Assembly (NCBI GenBank): GCA_029782355.1
Contig: JAKOUY010000016.1
Span: 787,174 to 851,173, forward strand
Direction: 5' to 3'
Source of the DNA: Actinomycetes bacterium
Lineage (GTDB): Bacteria; Actinomycetota; Acidimicrobiia; Acidimicrobiales; Ilumatobacteraceae
DNA: 64,000 bases
Made by a program: the position numbers and the translations under genes. Of this stretch, positions 1 to 10,417 are shown piece after piece; positions within the stretch are counted from its first letter, which is position 1, and every line of letters starts with the position of its first letter. A model generated the notes under the pieces. The model searched no databases, was not told where the DNA came from, and was given only the letters and a program-made list of their open reading frames with translations.

Positions 1-101
1 TGCGCGATCTGGACATGGACAAGATCAAGCTGGTGCGCGACCGTTGGGCGTTCTACCGCGATCGCCGCCCGGACGCCTACGCCGAGCTCGTCGCCCGCTG
101 A
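1..101 (+). CDS. C-terminal end of a carbon-nitrogen hydrolase (beta-ureidopropionase-like), partial
   Basis: The window opens inside a reading frame that ends at TGA 99-101. The visible 32 residues include WAFYRDRRPDAYAELV, which resembles the tail of nitrilase-superfamily N-carbamoyl-beta-alanine or N-carbamoyl-amino acid amidohydrolases. The next gene, 28 bp downstream, is a dihydropyrimidinase, whose product such an enzyme would hydrolyse to beta-alanine, CO2 and ammonia. The family call rests on this short tail plus context; the catalytic Glu-Lys-Cys residues lie outside the window. Confidence 0.5.
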   Translation, partial: RDLDMDKIKLVRDRWAFYRDRRPDAYAELVAR

Positions 102-129
102 GCCCGTCACCCGACAAGGAGCCAACGCC

Positions 130-1566
130 ATGAGCACACTGATCACCAACGGCAAGGTCGTCTCCACCACGGGAGTCATCGCCCAGGACGTGCTGATCGA
201 CGGCGAGACCATCACCGCCCTCGGCGCCCCCGGATACTTCTCCGAGGAGGGCCACCAGGTCATCGACGCAACCGGCAAGTACGTCATCCCCGGCGGGATC
301 GACGTGCACACCCACATGGAGATGCCCTTCGGTGGCACCGTGGCCAGCGACACCTTCGAGACCGGCACCCGCGCCGCGGCCTGGGGCGGGGTCACCACCA
401 TCGTCGACATGGCCGTGCAGAACACGGGCGGCAACGTCCAGGACCAGCTCGCCGCGTGGCACGACAAGGCCCGCGGCAAGTGCGCCATCGACTACGGCTT
501 CCACCAGATCATCGGCGGGGTCGACGAGCAGTCGCTGAAGGACATGCAGTACCTGGTGCAGAACGAGGGGGTCACCAGTTTCAAGCTGTTCATGGCCTAC
601 CCGGGCGTGCTGTACAGCGACGACGGGCAGATCCTGCGGGCCATGCAGACCGCCGCCGAGTGCGGGGCGATGATCATGATGCACGCCGAGAACGGCATCG
701 CCATCGACGTGCTGATCCAGCAGGCCGTGGCCCGCGGCGACACCGACCCGAAGTTCCACAGCTACACCCGTCCGTCGCCGCTGGAGGCCGAAGCCACCCA
801 CCGGGCCATCGTGCTCAGCCACGTGGCCGGCAACGTCCCGCTGTACATCGTGCACATGTCGGCCGGTGACGCGCTGAACGAGGTGGCTGCCGCCCGCCAC
901 CACGGCCGCAACGTGTTCGCCGAGACCTGCCCGCAGTACCTGTGGCTGACCTTGGAGGAGACGCTCGGCAAGCCCGGCTTCGAGGGGGCCAAATGGGTGT
1001 GCTCGACACCGGTGCGCAGCAAGGACCACGACCCGGACTACATCGGCCAGATGGGCCACGGCCATCAGGCCGACCTGTGGAAGGGCCTGCGGATGAACGA
1101 GCTCGCGGTGGTGTCCACCGACCACTGCCCGTTCTGCTTCAAGGACCAAAAGGAGATGGGCCTCGGCAACTTCGCCAAGATTCCCAACGGCATCGGTGGC
1201 GTCGAGCACCGCATGGAGCTGATCTACCAAGGGGTCGTGGCCGGCGAGCTGAGCCTGGAGCGCTGGGTCGAGACCTGCTCCACGACCCCGGCGCGGATGT
1301 TCGGCATGTACCCGAAGAAGGGCGTCATCGCCCCGGGGAGCGACGCCGACGTCGTCGTCTGGGACCCGAACACGACGACGACGATCGGGATCCACGGCAA
1401 GCACCACATGAACATGGATCACTCGGCGTGGGAGGGGTGGGTCATCGACGGAAAGGTCGACACCGTCCTGTCCCGCGGCACGGTGCTGATCCGCAACGAC
1501 CAGTACCTCGGGACCACGGGCCACGGGCAGTTCGTCCGTCGCGGCCTGTCCCAATACCTCGTCTAG
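130..1566 (+). CDS. hydA: dihydropyrimidinase / D-hydantoinase
   Basis: Cyclic amidohydrolase that opens dihydrouracil, dihydrothymine or 5-substituted hydantoins to N-carbamoyl amino acids. The 478-residue protein has full family length and the binuclear metal site: DVHTH (His60, His62), the carbamylated lysine in SFKLFMAYPG (Lys152), His185 in MHAENG, His242 in YIVHMS and Asp331 in STDHCPF. The start is supported by AAGGAG at 115-120. It is probably co-transcribed with the hydrolase fragment upstream and mmsA downstream, giving the reductive pyrimidine route. Hydantoin versus dihydropyrimidine preference cannot be read from the sequence. Confidence 0.93.
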   Translation: MSTLITNGKVVSTTGVIAQDVLIDGETITALGAPGYFSEEGHQVIDATGKYVIPGGIDVHTHMEMPFGGTVASDTFETGTRAAAWGGVTTIVDMAVQNTGGNVQDQLAAWHDKARGKCAIDYGFHQIIGGVDEQSLKDMQYLVQNEGVTSFKLFMAYPGVLYSDDGQILRAMQTAAECGAMIMMHAENGIAIDVLIQQAVARGDTDPKFHSYTRPSPLEAEATHRAIVLSHVAGNVPLYIVHMSAGDALNEVAAARHHGRNVFAETCPQYLWLTLEETLGKPGFEGAKWVCSTPVRSKDHDPDYIGQMGHGHQADLWKGLRMNELAVVSTDHCPFCFKDQKEMGLGNFAKIPNGIGGVEHRMELIYQGVVAGELSLERWVETCSTTPARMFGMYPKKGVIAPGSDADVVVWDPNTTTTIGIHGKHHMNMDHSAWEGWVIDGKVDTVLSRGTVLIRNDQYLGTTGHGQFVRRGLSQYLV

Positions 1567-1579
1567 GAGCCCAGATCTC

Positions 1580-3064
<1,485 letters not shown>

Positions 3065-3095
3065 GCAGCTCACGACACAGTTGGGGGGACACAAC

Positions 3096-4127
3096 ATGGA
3101 CTTCGGAGTCGTCCTGCAGACCACGCCGCCCTCGCGGCGGGTCGTCGATCTGGCCAGGCGCGCCGAGAGCTACGGGTTCGGCTACGTGTGGACCTTCGAC
3201 AGCCACATCCTGTGGCAGGAGCCCTACGTCATCTACAGCCAGATCCTGGCCGAGACGCGCAACGTGATCGTCGGACCGATGGTGACCAACCCGGCCACCC
3301 GCGACTGGACGGTGACCGCCAGCGTCTACGCCACGCTGAACGAGATGTACGGCAACCGCACGGTCTGCGGGATCGGCCGGGGTGACAGCGCGGTGCGGGT
3401 CACCAACGGGGCACCCACCACGCTGGCCACGCTGCGCGAGTCGATCCACGTGATCCGCGAGCTGGCCAACGGCCGCAGCGTCGACTACAAGGGCAGCGAG
3501 CTGCGGTTCCCGTGGGCGGCCAAGAGCAGCCTGGAGGTCTGGGTCGCCGCCTACGGCCCGAAAGCCCTGGCGCTCACCGGCCAGGTGGGCGACGGGTTCA
3601 TCCTGCAGTTGGCCGACCTGTCGATCGCCGAGTGGACGATCGGGGCGGTGCGTGCCGCGGCCCAGGAGGCCGGGCGCAACCCCGACGACGTCACCATCTG
3701 CGTGGCCGCCCCGGCGTACGTCACCGACGGCACCGAGGCCGGGCTGGCCCACGGGCGCGAGCAGTGCCGGTGGTTCGGTGGCATGGTCGGCAACCACGTG
3801 GCCGACATCGTCCAGCGCTACGGGTCGGACTCCGGCATGGTGCCCAAGGCTCTCACCGACTACATCACGGGCCGCACCGGCTACGACTACAACGAGCACG
3901 GCCAGGCCGGCAACACCCACACCGAGTTCGTCCCCGACGAGATCGTCGACCGCTTCTGCCTGGTCGGGCCGGCGGAGGTGCACGTCGAGCGGATCCAGGC
4001 GCTGAAGGCACTCGGTGTCGACCAGTTCAGCGTGTACCTCCAGCACGACGACAAGGACCACACCCTGGCCGTGTACGGCGAGAAGATCATCCCGGCAGTC
4101 GCCGAACACGTCCGAGCCAAGTCGTGA
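3096..4127 (+). CDS. F420-type luciferase-like monooxygenase/oxidoreductase (CPS_4043-like)
   Basis: A 343-residue TIM-barrel protein of the bacterial luciferase-like (LLM) superfamily, beginning MDFGVVLQTTPPSRRVVDL. The start at 3096 follows a G-rich ribosome site (3083-3090). It resembles the LLM group labelled CPS_4043 family in protein classifications, which tends to lie in dihydropyrimidinase/NMT1 transporter clusters; that association is recalled, not tested here. F420 rather than FMN is inferred from the family. It may act as the missing reductase or oxygenase on the pyrimidine or hydantoin substrate. Its stop overlaps the next start (GTGA). Confidence 0.8.
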   Translation: MDFGVVLQTTPPSRRVVDLARRAESYGFGYVWTFDSHILWQEPYVIYSQILAETRNVIVGPMVTNPATRDWTVTASVYATLNEMYGNRTVCGIGRGDSAVRVTNGAPTTLATLRESIHVIRELANGRSVDYKGSELRFPWAAKSSLEVWVAAYGPKALALTGQVGDGFILQLADLSIAEWTIGAVRAAAQEAGRNPDDVTICVAAPAYVTDGTEAGLAHGREQCRWFGGMVGNHVADIVQRYGSDSGMVPKALTDYITGRTGYDYNEHGQAGNTHTEFVPDEIVDRFCLVGPAEVHVERIQALKALGVDQFSVYLQHDDKDHTLAVYGEKIIPAVAEHVRAKS

Positions 4128-5011
4128 CCGAAGCGGTGACGGTGAAGCGCAGCGTCCGGCTGCGCCGGGCACTGATGTACCCGCTGAGCTTCGTCCTCGT
4201 CGCCTGCGCCTGGGAGCTGTACAAGTGGCTCGGCCCGCCCGCGGGCGGCAAGGTCCTGGGCATGCGCCTGCTGGCCCGGACCAACGATCGTGCCATGCCA
4301 CACACGTGGAAGATGATCGAGCGCCTGGCTCACCCAGAGGTCCGCGGTCGGAGTGACGCCATCTGGCTGGTCGTCAGTCGGGCCACCTGGTACTCGTTCC
4401 GTGTTGCCCTCGCCGCGTTCGTCATCGGCGTGTTGCTCGGACTGGTGCTGGCGGTGGTGATGGTTCGCTTCAAGACGGCCGAACGGGCCTTGATGCCGTA
4501 CCTGGCGATCTCCCAAACGGTCCCGATCATCGTGCTGGCTCCGCTGTTGGCCACGCTGATCATCAACATCAACAAGGGCTTGGTCGACACCAAGTGGCTG
4601 CCGGTGATGGTGCTCGGGGTGTTCCTGGCGTTCTTCCCCGTCGCCGTCAGCGCGCTGAAGGGACTGCAGTCCACCAACGCCGCCTCGCTGGAGCTGATGG
4701 ACAGCTACGCCGCCGGCTGGTGGAAGACGCTGTTCAAGCTCCGTTTCCCGGCAGCGGTTCCGTACCTCACCCCGGCGCTGCGCCTGGCCGGAGCGTCGGC
4801 GGTGGTCGGCGTGGTCGTCGGCGAGATCTCCACCGGGCTACGCACCGGTGTCGGCCGGCTGGTGCTGTCCTACGGGCAGGACGCCACCTCCGATCCGCCC
4901 AAGCTGTACACCGCCGTGTTCGGCGCCGCGGCCCTCGGCCTGGTCATGTCGGCGCTCGTCGTCGCGCTGGACAAGCTGTTGCGGCGCAACCTGCCCCCGG
5001 AGCCCGTCTGA
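4124..5011 (+). CDS. ABC transporter permease (pyrimidine/hydantoin importer)
   Basis: A 295-residue BPD-type permease of the SsuC/ThiX/RutG-replacing kind, with about six hydrophobic segments and the cytoplasmic EAA-like loop around LELMDSYAAGWWKTLFKLRFP that contacts the ATPase. GTG at 4124 is chosen because it overlaps the upstream stop as GTGA; the frame is open further upstream, but that would lie inside the previous gene. It pairs with the ATPase that begins on its own stop codon and with a second permease at 5838. Confidence 0.88.
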   Translation: MTEAVTVKRSVRLRRALMYPLSFVLVACAWELYKWLGPPAGGKVLGMRLLARTNDRAMPHTWKMIERLAHPEVRGRSDAIWLVVSRATWYSFRVALAAFVIGVLLGLVLAVVMVRFKTAERALMPYLAISQTVPIIVLAPLLATLIININKGLVDTKWLPVMVLGVFLAFFPVAVSALKGLQSTNAASLELMDSYAAGWWKTLFKLRFPAAVPYLTPALRLAGASAVVGVVVGEISTGLRTGVGRLVLSYGQDATSDPPKLYTAVFGAAALGLVMSALVVALDKLLRRNLPPEPV

Positions 5012-5841
5012 TGACCAAGAAGCCCGCCAGCCCGCCGGCCGACGACGCCGTCGTCGTCCGCGATCTGCTCAAGGTGTTCAACCGCGGCAAGCCGAACCAG
5101 GTCGACGCCCTGGTCGACGTGCAGCTCACCGTGCGGCGTGGCGAGTTCGTCTCGCTGATCGGTCCGTCCGGGTGTGGCAAGAGCACCCTGCTGCGCCTGA
5201 TCGCCGACCTGATCCAACCCACGCAGGGCTCCGTGATCGTCAACGGCAAGCCGGCGCATCAGGCCCGGCTCGACCAGGACTACGGGATGGCCTTCCAGCA
5301 GAGCGGCCTGTTCGAGTGGCGCACGGTGGCCCGCAACATCGAGCTGCCGTTGGAGTTGAAGGGCTGGGACAAGACCCGCCGCCGGGCGCGCAGCCGGGAG
5401 ATGCTGGAGCTGGTGAAGTTGCCCGACTTCGCCGGGCACATGCCCTGGCAGCTCTCGGGCGGCATGCAGCAGCGCGTCGCCATCGCCCGGGCCCTCGCCG
5501 CCCATCCGCCGCTGCTGTTGATGGACGAGCCGTTCGGCGCGCTGGACGAGATGACCCGTGAGCACATGCAGGCCGAGCTGCTGCGGATCTGCAGCGAGAC
5601 CGGTACCACCGTGGTCTTCGTCACCCACTCGATCCCCGAGGCGGTGTACCTCGCCGATCGGGTGGTCGTGATGTCCCCTCGGCCGGGCCGGATCACCCGG
5701 ATCGTCGAGGTCGGGATGGGTCGCGACCGCACCGAGCTGACCCGCGAGGCGACCGACTTCTTCGACCGGGTCACCGACGTCCGCGAGGCACTGCGCGGCG
5801 CCGAGCTCGGCGCTCAGGCGCGGGGGATCGAGGACCGGTGA
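5011..5841 (+). CDS. ABC transporter ATP-binding protein
   Basis: A 276-residue cytoplasmic ATPase of the nitrate/sulfonate/taurine importer group. Walker A GPSGCGKST, Q-loop (MAFQQSGLF), signature LSGGMQQR, Walker B LLLMDEPFGALDE and the switch histidine in VTHSIPEA are all present, so it should be active. It starts at 5011 on the last base of the permease stop codon (TGATG) and ends overlapping the second permease (GTGA), indicating tight translational coupling of the transporter. Confidence 0.93.
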   Translation: MTKKPASPPADDAVVVRDLLKVFNRGKPNQVDALVDVQLTVRRGEFVSLIGPSGCGKSTLLRLIADLIQPTQGSVIVNGKPAHQARLDQDYGMAFQQSGLFEWRTVARNIELPLELKGWDKTRRRARSREMLELVKLPDFAGHMPWQLSGGMQQRVAIARALAAHPPLLLMDEPFGALDEMTREHMQAELLRICSETGTTVVFVTHSIPEAVYLADRVVVMSPRPGRITRIVEVGMGRDRTELTREATDFFDRVTDVREALRGAELGAQARGIEDR

Positions 5842-6647
5842 GCACCCCGGACGCCGCGCCGGGTGGCGTGGCTCGCGTCCGCCGCCAGGTGGGTCTGGCG
5901 TTGCCGCCGGTGGCGCTGGGCGTGGCATTCGTGGCCGCCTGGCAGGCCTGGGTCACGGTCCGAGACATCCAGCCCTTCGTCATCCCCGCGCCGAGCAAGA
6001 TCTGGCAGTCGTTCACCAGCGACTTCGGTCTGGTGCGGGCCGCCTCGGTGGTCACCGGCACGAATGCGTTGATCGGCCTGCTGATCGGCTCGCTGCTCGG
6101 ATTCGCCGTCGCCGTCGTCACCAACCGCTTCGCCCTGGTCAGCGAGGTGGTCAATCCGCTCGCCGTCACGGTGGCAGCCATCCCGGCGGTGGTCATCGTC
6201 GGGGTCCTGAACAACATGTATGCGCTGGACAGCCAGGTGGCCCGGCGGATCATGACCACCATCGCCGTGTTCTTCGTGGTCTTCGTCCAGGTCTCCAAGG
6301 GTCTCCGGCAGAACAATCCGACGCACCTCGAGCTGATGCGCAGCTACGCCGCGTCGCCCCGCCAGGTGCTCACCAAGGTCCGCCTGCCGAATGCGCTCTC
6401 GTACTTCTTCACCGGTGTTCGCACGGCGGCCCCGCTGGCGCTGATCATCTCGCTGGTTTCGGAGTACTTCGGCGGCCCGCAGAACGGGCTCGGGACCAAG
6501 ATCGCCAGCACCCTCTCCGGGTCGAACAAGGCCCTCGGCTTCGCCTACGTGTTGGGCGGGTCGATCGTCGGGCTGCTGTTCTATCTCGGGTCTAGTCTCC
6601 TGGAGTACGTCGCCGTGCCGTGGCAACGGCGCCGTGAGTCCAGGTGA
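5838..6647 (+). CDS. ABC transporter permease, second subunit
   Basis: A 269-residue inner-membrane permease with the same fold as the protein at 4124 and an EAA-like loop (LELMRSYAASPRQVLTKVRLP). Two different permease genes flank one ATPase gene, so the translocation channel is probably a heterodimer. GTG at 5838 overlaps the ATPase stop. The downstream binding-protein gene follows after 32 bp. Confidence 0.88.
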   Translation: MSTPDAAPGGVARVRRQVGLALPPVALGVAFVAAWQAWVTVRDIQPFVIPAPSKIWQSFTSDFGLVRAASVVTGTNALIGLLIGSLLGFAVAVVTNRFALVSEVVNPLAVTVAAIPAVVIVGVLNNMYALDSQVARRIMTTIAVFFVVFVQVSKGLRQNNPTHLELMRSYAASPRQVLTKVRLPNALSYFFTGVRTAAPLALIISLVSEYFGGPQNGLGTKIASTLSGSNKALGFAYVLGGSIVGLLFYLGSSLLEYVAVPWQRRRESR

Positions 6648-6679
6648 ACCACACCACCACCATCAAAGGGGAGCAACAC

Positions 6680-7897
6680 ATGCGTACACGAGCGGTCAAG
6701 ACGCTCAGCGTCGCGGGACTGAGCGGGCTGCTTGCAGTCGCCGCATTCGGGACCGCCTCGGCCACCACACCGCCGACCACGCCGGCGGCGGGCACCATGG
6801 GTGCCATGGGGACGCCGGCCGCGGGCGGGCTGAAGGTCGACGTCAGCAAGTGCACCGCGCCCAGCGGCGCCAAGGTCAAGCTGCAGCTGCAGTGGAAGGC
6901 ACAGTCGCAGTTCGCCGGCTACTACGCCGCGGTCGACCAGGGCTTCTACAAGGACGCCGGGCTCGACGTGCAGATCATCGAGGCCGGCGCCGACACCAAG
7001 CCCCAGCAAGTCCTCGCCAGCGGAGCCGTCGACTTCGCCATCAGCTGGGTGCCCAAGGCCCTCGCCGAGCGCGAGGCCGGGGCCAAGGTGACCGACATCG
7101 CCCAGATCTTCCGGCGCTCCGGCACGCTGCAGGTCAGCTTCAAGGACAAGAACATCACCTCCTCGAAGGACTTCAAGGGCAAGAAGATCGGCAACTGGGG
7201 CTTCGGCAACGAGTACGAGATCTTCGCCGCCCTGTCGAAGGACGGGCTCGATCCCGCCAAGGACGTCCAGCTGATCGGCCAGCAGTTCGACATGAACGGC
7301 TTGCTCAGCGGTGAGATCGATGCCGCCGAGGCGATGACCTACAACGAGTACGCCCAGGTGCTGGAGGCCAAGAACCCGGCCACCGGCAAGCTCTACACCC
7401 CGGACGAGCTCAACGTCGTGTCCTACGAGTCCGAGGGCGTCGGCATGTTGCAGGACGCCATCTGGGCCGACCAGGCCAAGCTGTCCGACCCGGCGTACTG
7501 CGGCGAGGCCATCGCCTTCGTCAAGGCCAGCATCCAGGGGTGGGCGTTCTGCCGGGACAACCCGGAGAAGTGCCGCGACATCGTGTCGGCCGCGGGCTCG
7601 ACCTGGGGCAAGGGTCATGAGCTGTGGATGATGAACGAGATCAACAAGCTGATCTGGCCGGCCGCCACCGGCGGCGTCGGCACCATCGAGCAGGAGGCCT
7701 GGGACCGCACTGTGGCCACCGCCACGGGGACCAAGAACCTCGACGGCAAGACCGTGCTGACCAAGGCTCCGGACGCCGAGTCGTACACCAACGACATCGT
7801 CACCGAGGCGCTCAAGCAGGCCAAGGCCGCGGGCGTCGACGTCGACGGCGCCGGGTTCACGCCGGCCACCGTCGAGCTGCAGGAGGGCGGCGCCTGA
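6680..7897 (+). CDS. ABC transporter substrate-binding protein, NMT1/THI5-like
   Basis: Exported binding protein of 405 residues. Residues 1-28 form a Sec signal peptide (MRTRAVK, hydrophobic core, cleavage near TASA), followed by a low-complexity Thr/Pro/Ala/Met linker to about residue 48 and then the NMT1 fold (LQWKAQSQFAGYYAAVDQGFY). NMT1 proteins commonly bind pyrimidine-like ligands; with the dihydropyrimidinase upstream, a pyrimidine or hydantoin ligand is the natural guess. The ATG at 6680 is preferred over an in-frame GTG at 6644 because AAGGGGAG (6666-6673) precedes it and it starts the signal peptide. Confidence 0.9.
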   Translation: MRTRAVKTLSVAGLSGLLAVAAFGTASATTPPTTPAAGTMGAMGTPAAGGLKVDVSKCTAPSGAKVKLQLQWKAQSQFAGYYAAVDQGFYKDAGLDVQIIEAGADTKPQQVLASGAVDFAISWVPKALAEREAGAKVTDIAQIFRRSGTLQVSFKDKNITSSKDFKGKKIGNWGFGNEYEIFAALSKDGLDPAKDVQLIGQQFDMNGLLSGEIDAAEAMTYNEYAQVLEAKNPATGKLYTPDELNVVSYESEGVGMLQDAIWADQAKLSDPAYCGEAIAFVKASIQGWAFCRDNPEKCRDIVSAAGSTWGKGHELWMMNEINKLIWPAATGGVGTIEQEAWDRTVATATGTKNLDGKTVLTKAPDAESYTNDIVTEALKQAKAAGVDVDGAGFTPATVELQEGGA

Positions 7898-7927
7898 CCG
7901 ACGGCTGATCCCAGCCGATCACTGCCG

Positions 7928-7963
7928 CCAGGGGCGGGGCCGCACGAGCGGCCCCGCCCCTGG
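7928..7963 (+). terminator. strong hairpin after the pyrimidine/importer operon
   Basis: A perfect 16-bp GC-rich stem (7928-7943 with 7948-7963) and ACGA loop, 30 bp after the binding-protein stop codon. There is no T tract, so it is a U-less terminator of the kind often seen in actinobacteria, or an mRNA 3' stabiliser. Confidence 0.75.
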
Positions 7964-7985
7964 TGCGTCATGCCAGACTTCGGCG

Positions 7986-9158
7986 ATGGGGCAGACCGAT
8001 GCCGCCGCGGCATGGCCCGAGCTCTGCGCCCGGTTCGCTCGGCTCGGTGCCGAACTCGGTGACGACTCGTTCCCGAACGCCCCCGGCCAGCGATCGGCCG
8101 GGGTCACGCATCTCGCCGAGCAGGTGGTCTGCTGGTTGGGCTGGTCGGTGCTGCACGGCGATGCGCGGCGTCCGGCCTTCCACCGCCAGAACGACCTGGT
8201 GACCCCGTGGGGCGGCCCCAACGCCGACAACGTCTACCGCCATGCCCGGGTCGACCCGGCCCGGCGCTACCGCGTCCACGGACGGATGCACCGGTGCGAG
8301 GAGTTCGTGCTGGCGCTGCGCGCCGGGTTCATGCACCAGCCGGTGTGGGGCACACTGCACCAGGTGACCGCCTCCGACCTGGGCATCGGTCCCGGAGACG
8401 AGATCGACCTGGTGCTCGGCGGTCCGCCCGCCGGCCGGCGGTGGGTGCCGTTGCCCGGCGGCGCGGTGATGGCCAGCATCCGCGAGTACTACGCCGACTG
8501 GCAGGCCGCCGAGCCGGCAGTCCTGACCATCGAGTGCCTCGACGACGACGTGGCCGGGCCACTGCCGCCACCCGACGACGCCGAGGTCGCCGCCCGGCTG
8601 GATGACGCGACCAGCGCGGTGGAGCACTCGCTGCGCAACTGGAATCGGTACCTGCTCGACCACCGTGCCGCTGGCACCGACAACACCATCGCCCCACCGA
8701 TGCGCGTGACCAAGGGCCTGGCCGAGGCCCGCTACGCCTTCTGCTTCTGGGACCTCGCCGAGGACCAGGCCCTGGTGGTGGAGAGCACCGTGCCCGACGC
8801 CCGCTACTGGAGCCTCCAGCTCTACGAGCTGGGCTGGTACCACCTGATCGACCCCACCGAGCGGCAGTCGTCGCTCAACCATCGCCAGACGGCGGTCGAT
8901 GCCGACGGCACGGTCCGCTGGGTGATCGCCCACCGTGATCCGGGGGTGGCCAACTGGCTGGACGCCGGCGGGCGGCGCACCGGGTTGGCGACGCTGCGCT
9001 GGTTCTGGGCGGCAGCCGATCCGCAGTACTCGAGCCGGGTCGTCGCCGTGGACGACCTCGCCGCCGAGCTGCCTGGGTCCCCCAGGGTCACTGCCGAGCA
9101 GCGCCGGGCCACCCTGGCGGCACGGCGCTCCCACCTCGCCTGGCGGTTCCGCACGTGA
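7986..9158 (+). CDS. DUF1214-domain protein of unknown function
   Basis: A 390-residue protein with no signal peptide. The C-terminal half (about 255-355: DARYWSLQLYELGWYH, then VIAHRDPGVANWLD) matches the DUF1214 domain pattern; the N-terminal part is not recognised. The function is unknown; relatives often neighbour sulfotransferases and lipid genes in actinobacteria. ATG 7986 lies 6 nt after CAGACT, a variant of the leaderless promoter motif seen repeatedly here. The stop overlaps the next gene (GTGA). Confidence 0.8.
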   Translation: MGQTDAAAAWPELCARFARLGAELGDDSFPNAPGQRSAGVTHLAEQVVCWLGWSVLHGDARRPAFHRQNDLVTPWGGPNADNVYRHARVDPARRYRVHGRMHRCEEFVLALRAGFMHQPVWGTLHQVTASDLGIGPGDEIDLVLGGPPAGRRWVPLPGGAVMASIREYYADWQAAEPAVLTIECLDDDVAGPLPPPDDAEVAARLDDATSAVEHSLRNWNRYLLDHRAAGTDNTIAPPMRVTKGLAEARYAFCFWDLAEDQALVVESTVPDARYWSLQLYELGWYHLIDPTERQSSLNHRQTAVDADGTVRWVIAHRDPGVANWLDAGGRRTGLATLRWFWAAADPQYSSRVVAVDDLAAELPGSPRVTAEQRRATLAARRSHLAWRFRT

Positions 9159-10417
9159 CGGACCGCCCGGCGTGGGTCGAGCGGGTCAACCGTGGCGAGA
9201 TCTGGCCGATCAGCGAAGCTGCCGCCGCGCCCTTCACCGTCGACGGCCTCGCCGGGCAGGTGGCCGCGTCGATGGGGGTCGAGCCGGCAGCGGTGCTCGG
9301 CTGGGTGGGGGAGGAGAGCATCGAGCCGCTGGCGGTGCTGGTCGGTGCCCTGGAGGGCGAGGCCCGCCTGACCGTCCTCGGGCGGTGGATCACCCATCGG
9401 TTCCTCGGCCGGCTGATCGCCCAGCGGGTCGCCGTGGAGCGGTACGTGGCCGGCGATCCGGGTGTGGGCGACGAGCCGATCGACGCCCCGTGGTTCGTCA
9501 CGGGTGCGCCGCGCTCGGGCACCACGGTCCTCCACGCCGTGCTGGCCGCCGACCCGCGCAACCGGGTGCCGCGTGGCTGGGAGCTGCTCCACCCGGCCCC
9601 GCCGCCCGACCCCGCCGATCCCGACCAGATCGCCACCCGCATCCGCCTCGCCGACGTCGAGTTGCGCACCCCGCAGGTGGTGGCACCCGGCCTCGGCGAC
9701 ATCCACGACTACTCGGGGGAGATGCCGAAGGAGTGCCTCTCGGCCATGTCGCTGGCCTTCCGCTCCGAGGAGTTCATCGCCCGGTACGACGTGCCCAGCT
9801 ACGTGTCCTGGTTGCAGCGGTGCGACATGCGCCCGGCGTACGAGATGCACCGCCGGGTGCTGCAGGTCCTGCAACGGCGTCGCCCGACCGCCCGGTGGGT
9901 GTTGAAGTCCCCGGTCCACCTGCACTCGTTGGCCACGCTGCTCGACGTCTATCCCGATGCCCGGGTCTCGTTCACCCACCGCGATCCGCTGGCGGTGCTC
10001 GGGTCGGTCTCCAGCCTGGTGGCCACGATGCGCTCGGTGCACAGCGACCACGTCGACGCCGAGGGCATCGGTCGATATCACGCCGAGCTGTACGGCGTCT
10101 CGCTCGACGGCCTGGTCGACTCGGTCGACGGGACCGCGGGCCGTCCGGCGCTGCTCGACCCGGCTCGCACCACGCACACCCGTCACGACGACTTCCTCGC
10201 CGACCCGTTGACCGCGCTCGGCGCGATCTACGACCGACTCGGGTGGGACCTGCCACCAGGGGTGGCCGGCGCGCAGGCCGCGGCCATCCGTTCGCAGACG
10301 CAGGCCGCGCCCGGGACGCACCGCTATGCGCTGGCCGACTACGGCATCGCCCCCGACCAGGAGCGCCGCCGCCTGGGTCGCTATCTGGACCGCTTCGTCG
10401 GCGGCGGAGCGCCATGA
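9155..10417 (+). CDS. sulfotransferase family protein
   Basis: A 420-residue cytoplasmic protein of the Sulfotransfer_3 type. The 5'-phosphosulfate loop that binds PAPS is at residues 117-127 (GAPRSGTTVLH), and the 3'-phosphate site is probably around VSFTHRDPLAVLGS. The acceptor is unknown; in actinobacteria such enzymes modify lipids, sterols or glycans. It overlaps the DUF1214 gene and the downstream thioesterase gene by 4 nt each, so the three are probably one operon. Confidence 0.85.
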   Translation: MTDRPAWVERVNRGEIWPISEAAAAPFTVDGLAGQVAASMGVEPAAVLGWVGEESIEPLAVLVGALEGEARLTVLGRWITHRFLGRLIAQRVAVERYVAGDPGVGDEPIDAPWFVTGAPRSGTTVLHAVLAADPRNRVPRGWELLHPAPPPDPADPDQIATRIRLADVELRTPQVVAPGLGDIHDYSGEMPKECLSAMSLAFRSEEFIARYDVPSYVSWLQRCDMRPAYEMHRRVLQVLQRRRPTARWVLKSPVHLHSLATLLDVYPDARVSFTHRDPLAVLGSVSSLVATMRSVHSDHVDAEGIGRYHAELYGVSLDGLVDSVDGTAGRPALLDPARTTHTRHDDFLADPLTALGAIYDRLGWDLPPGVAGAQAAAIRSQTQAAPGTHRYALADYGIAPDQERRRLGRYLDRFVGGGAP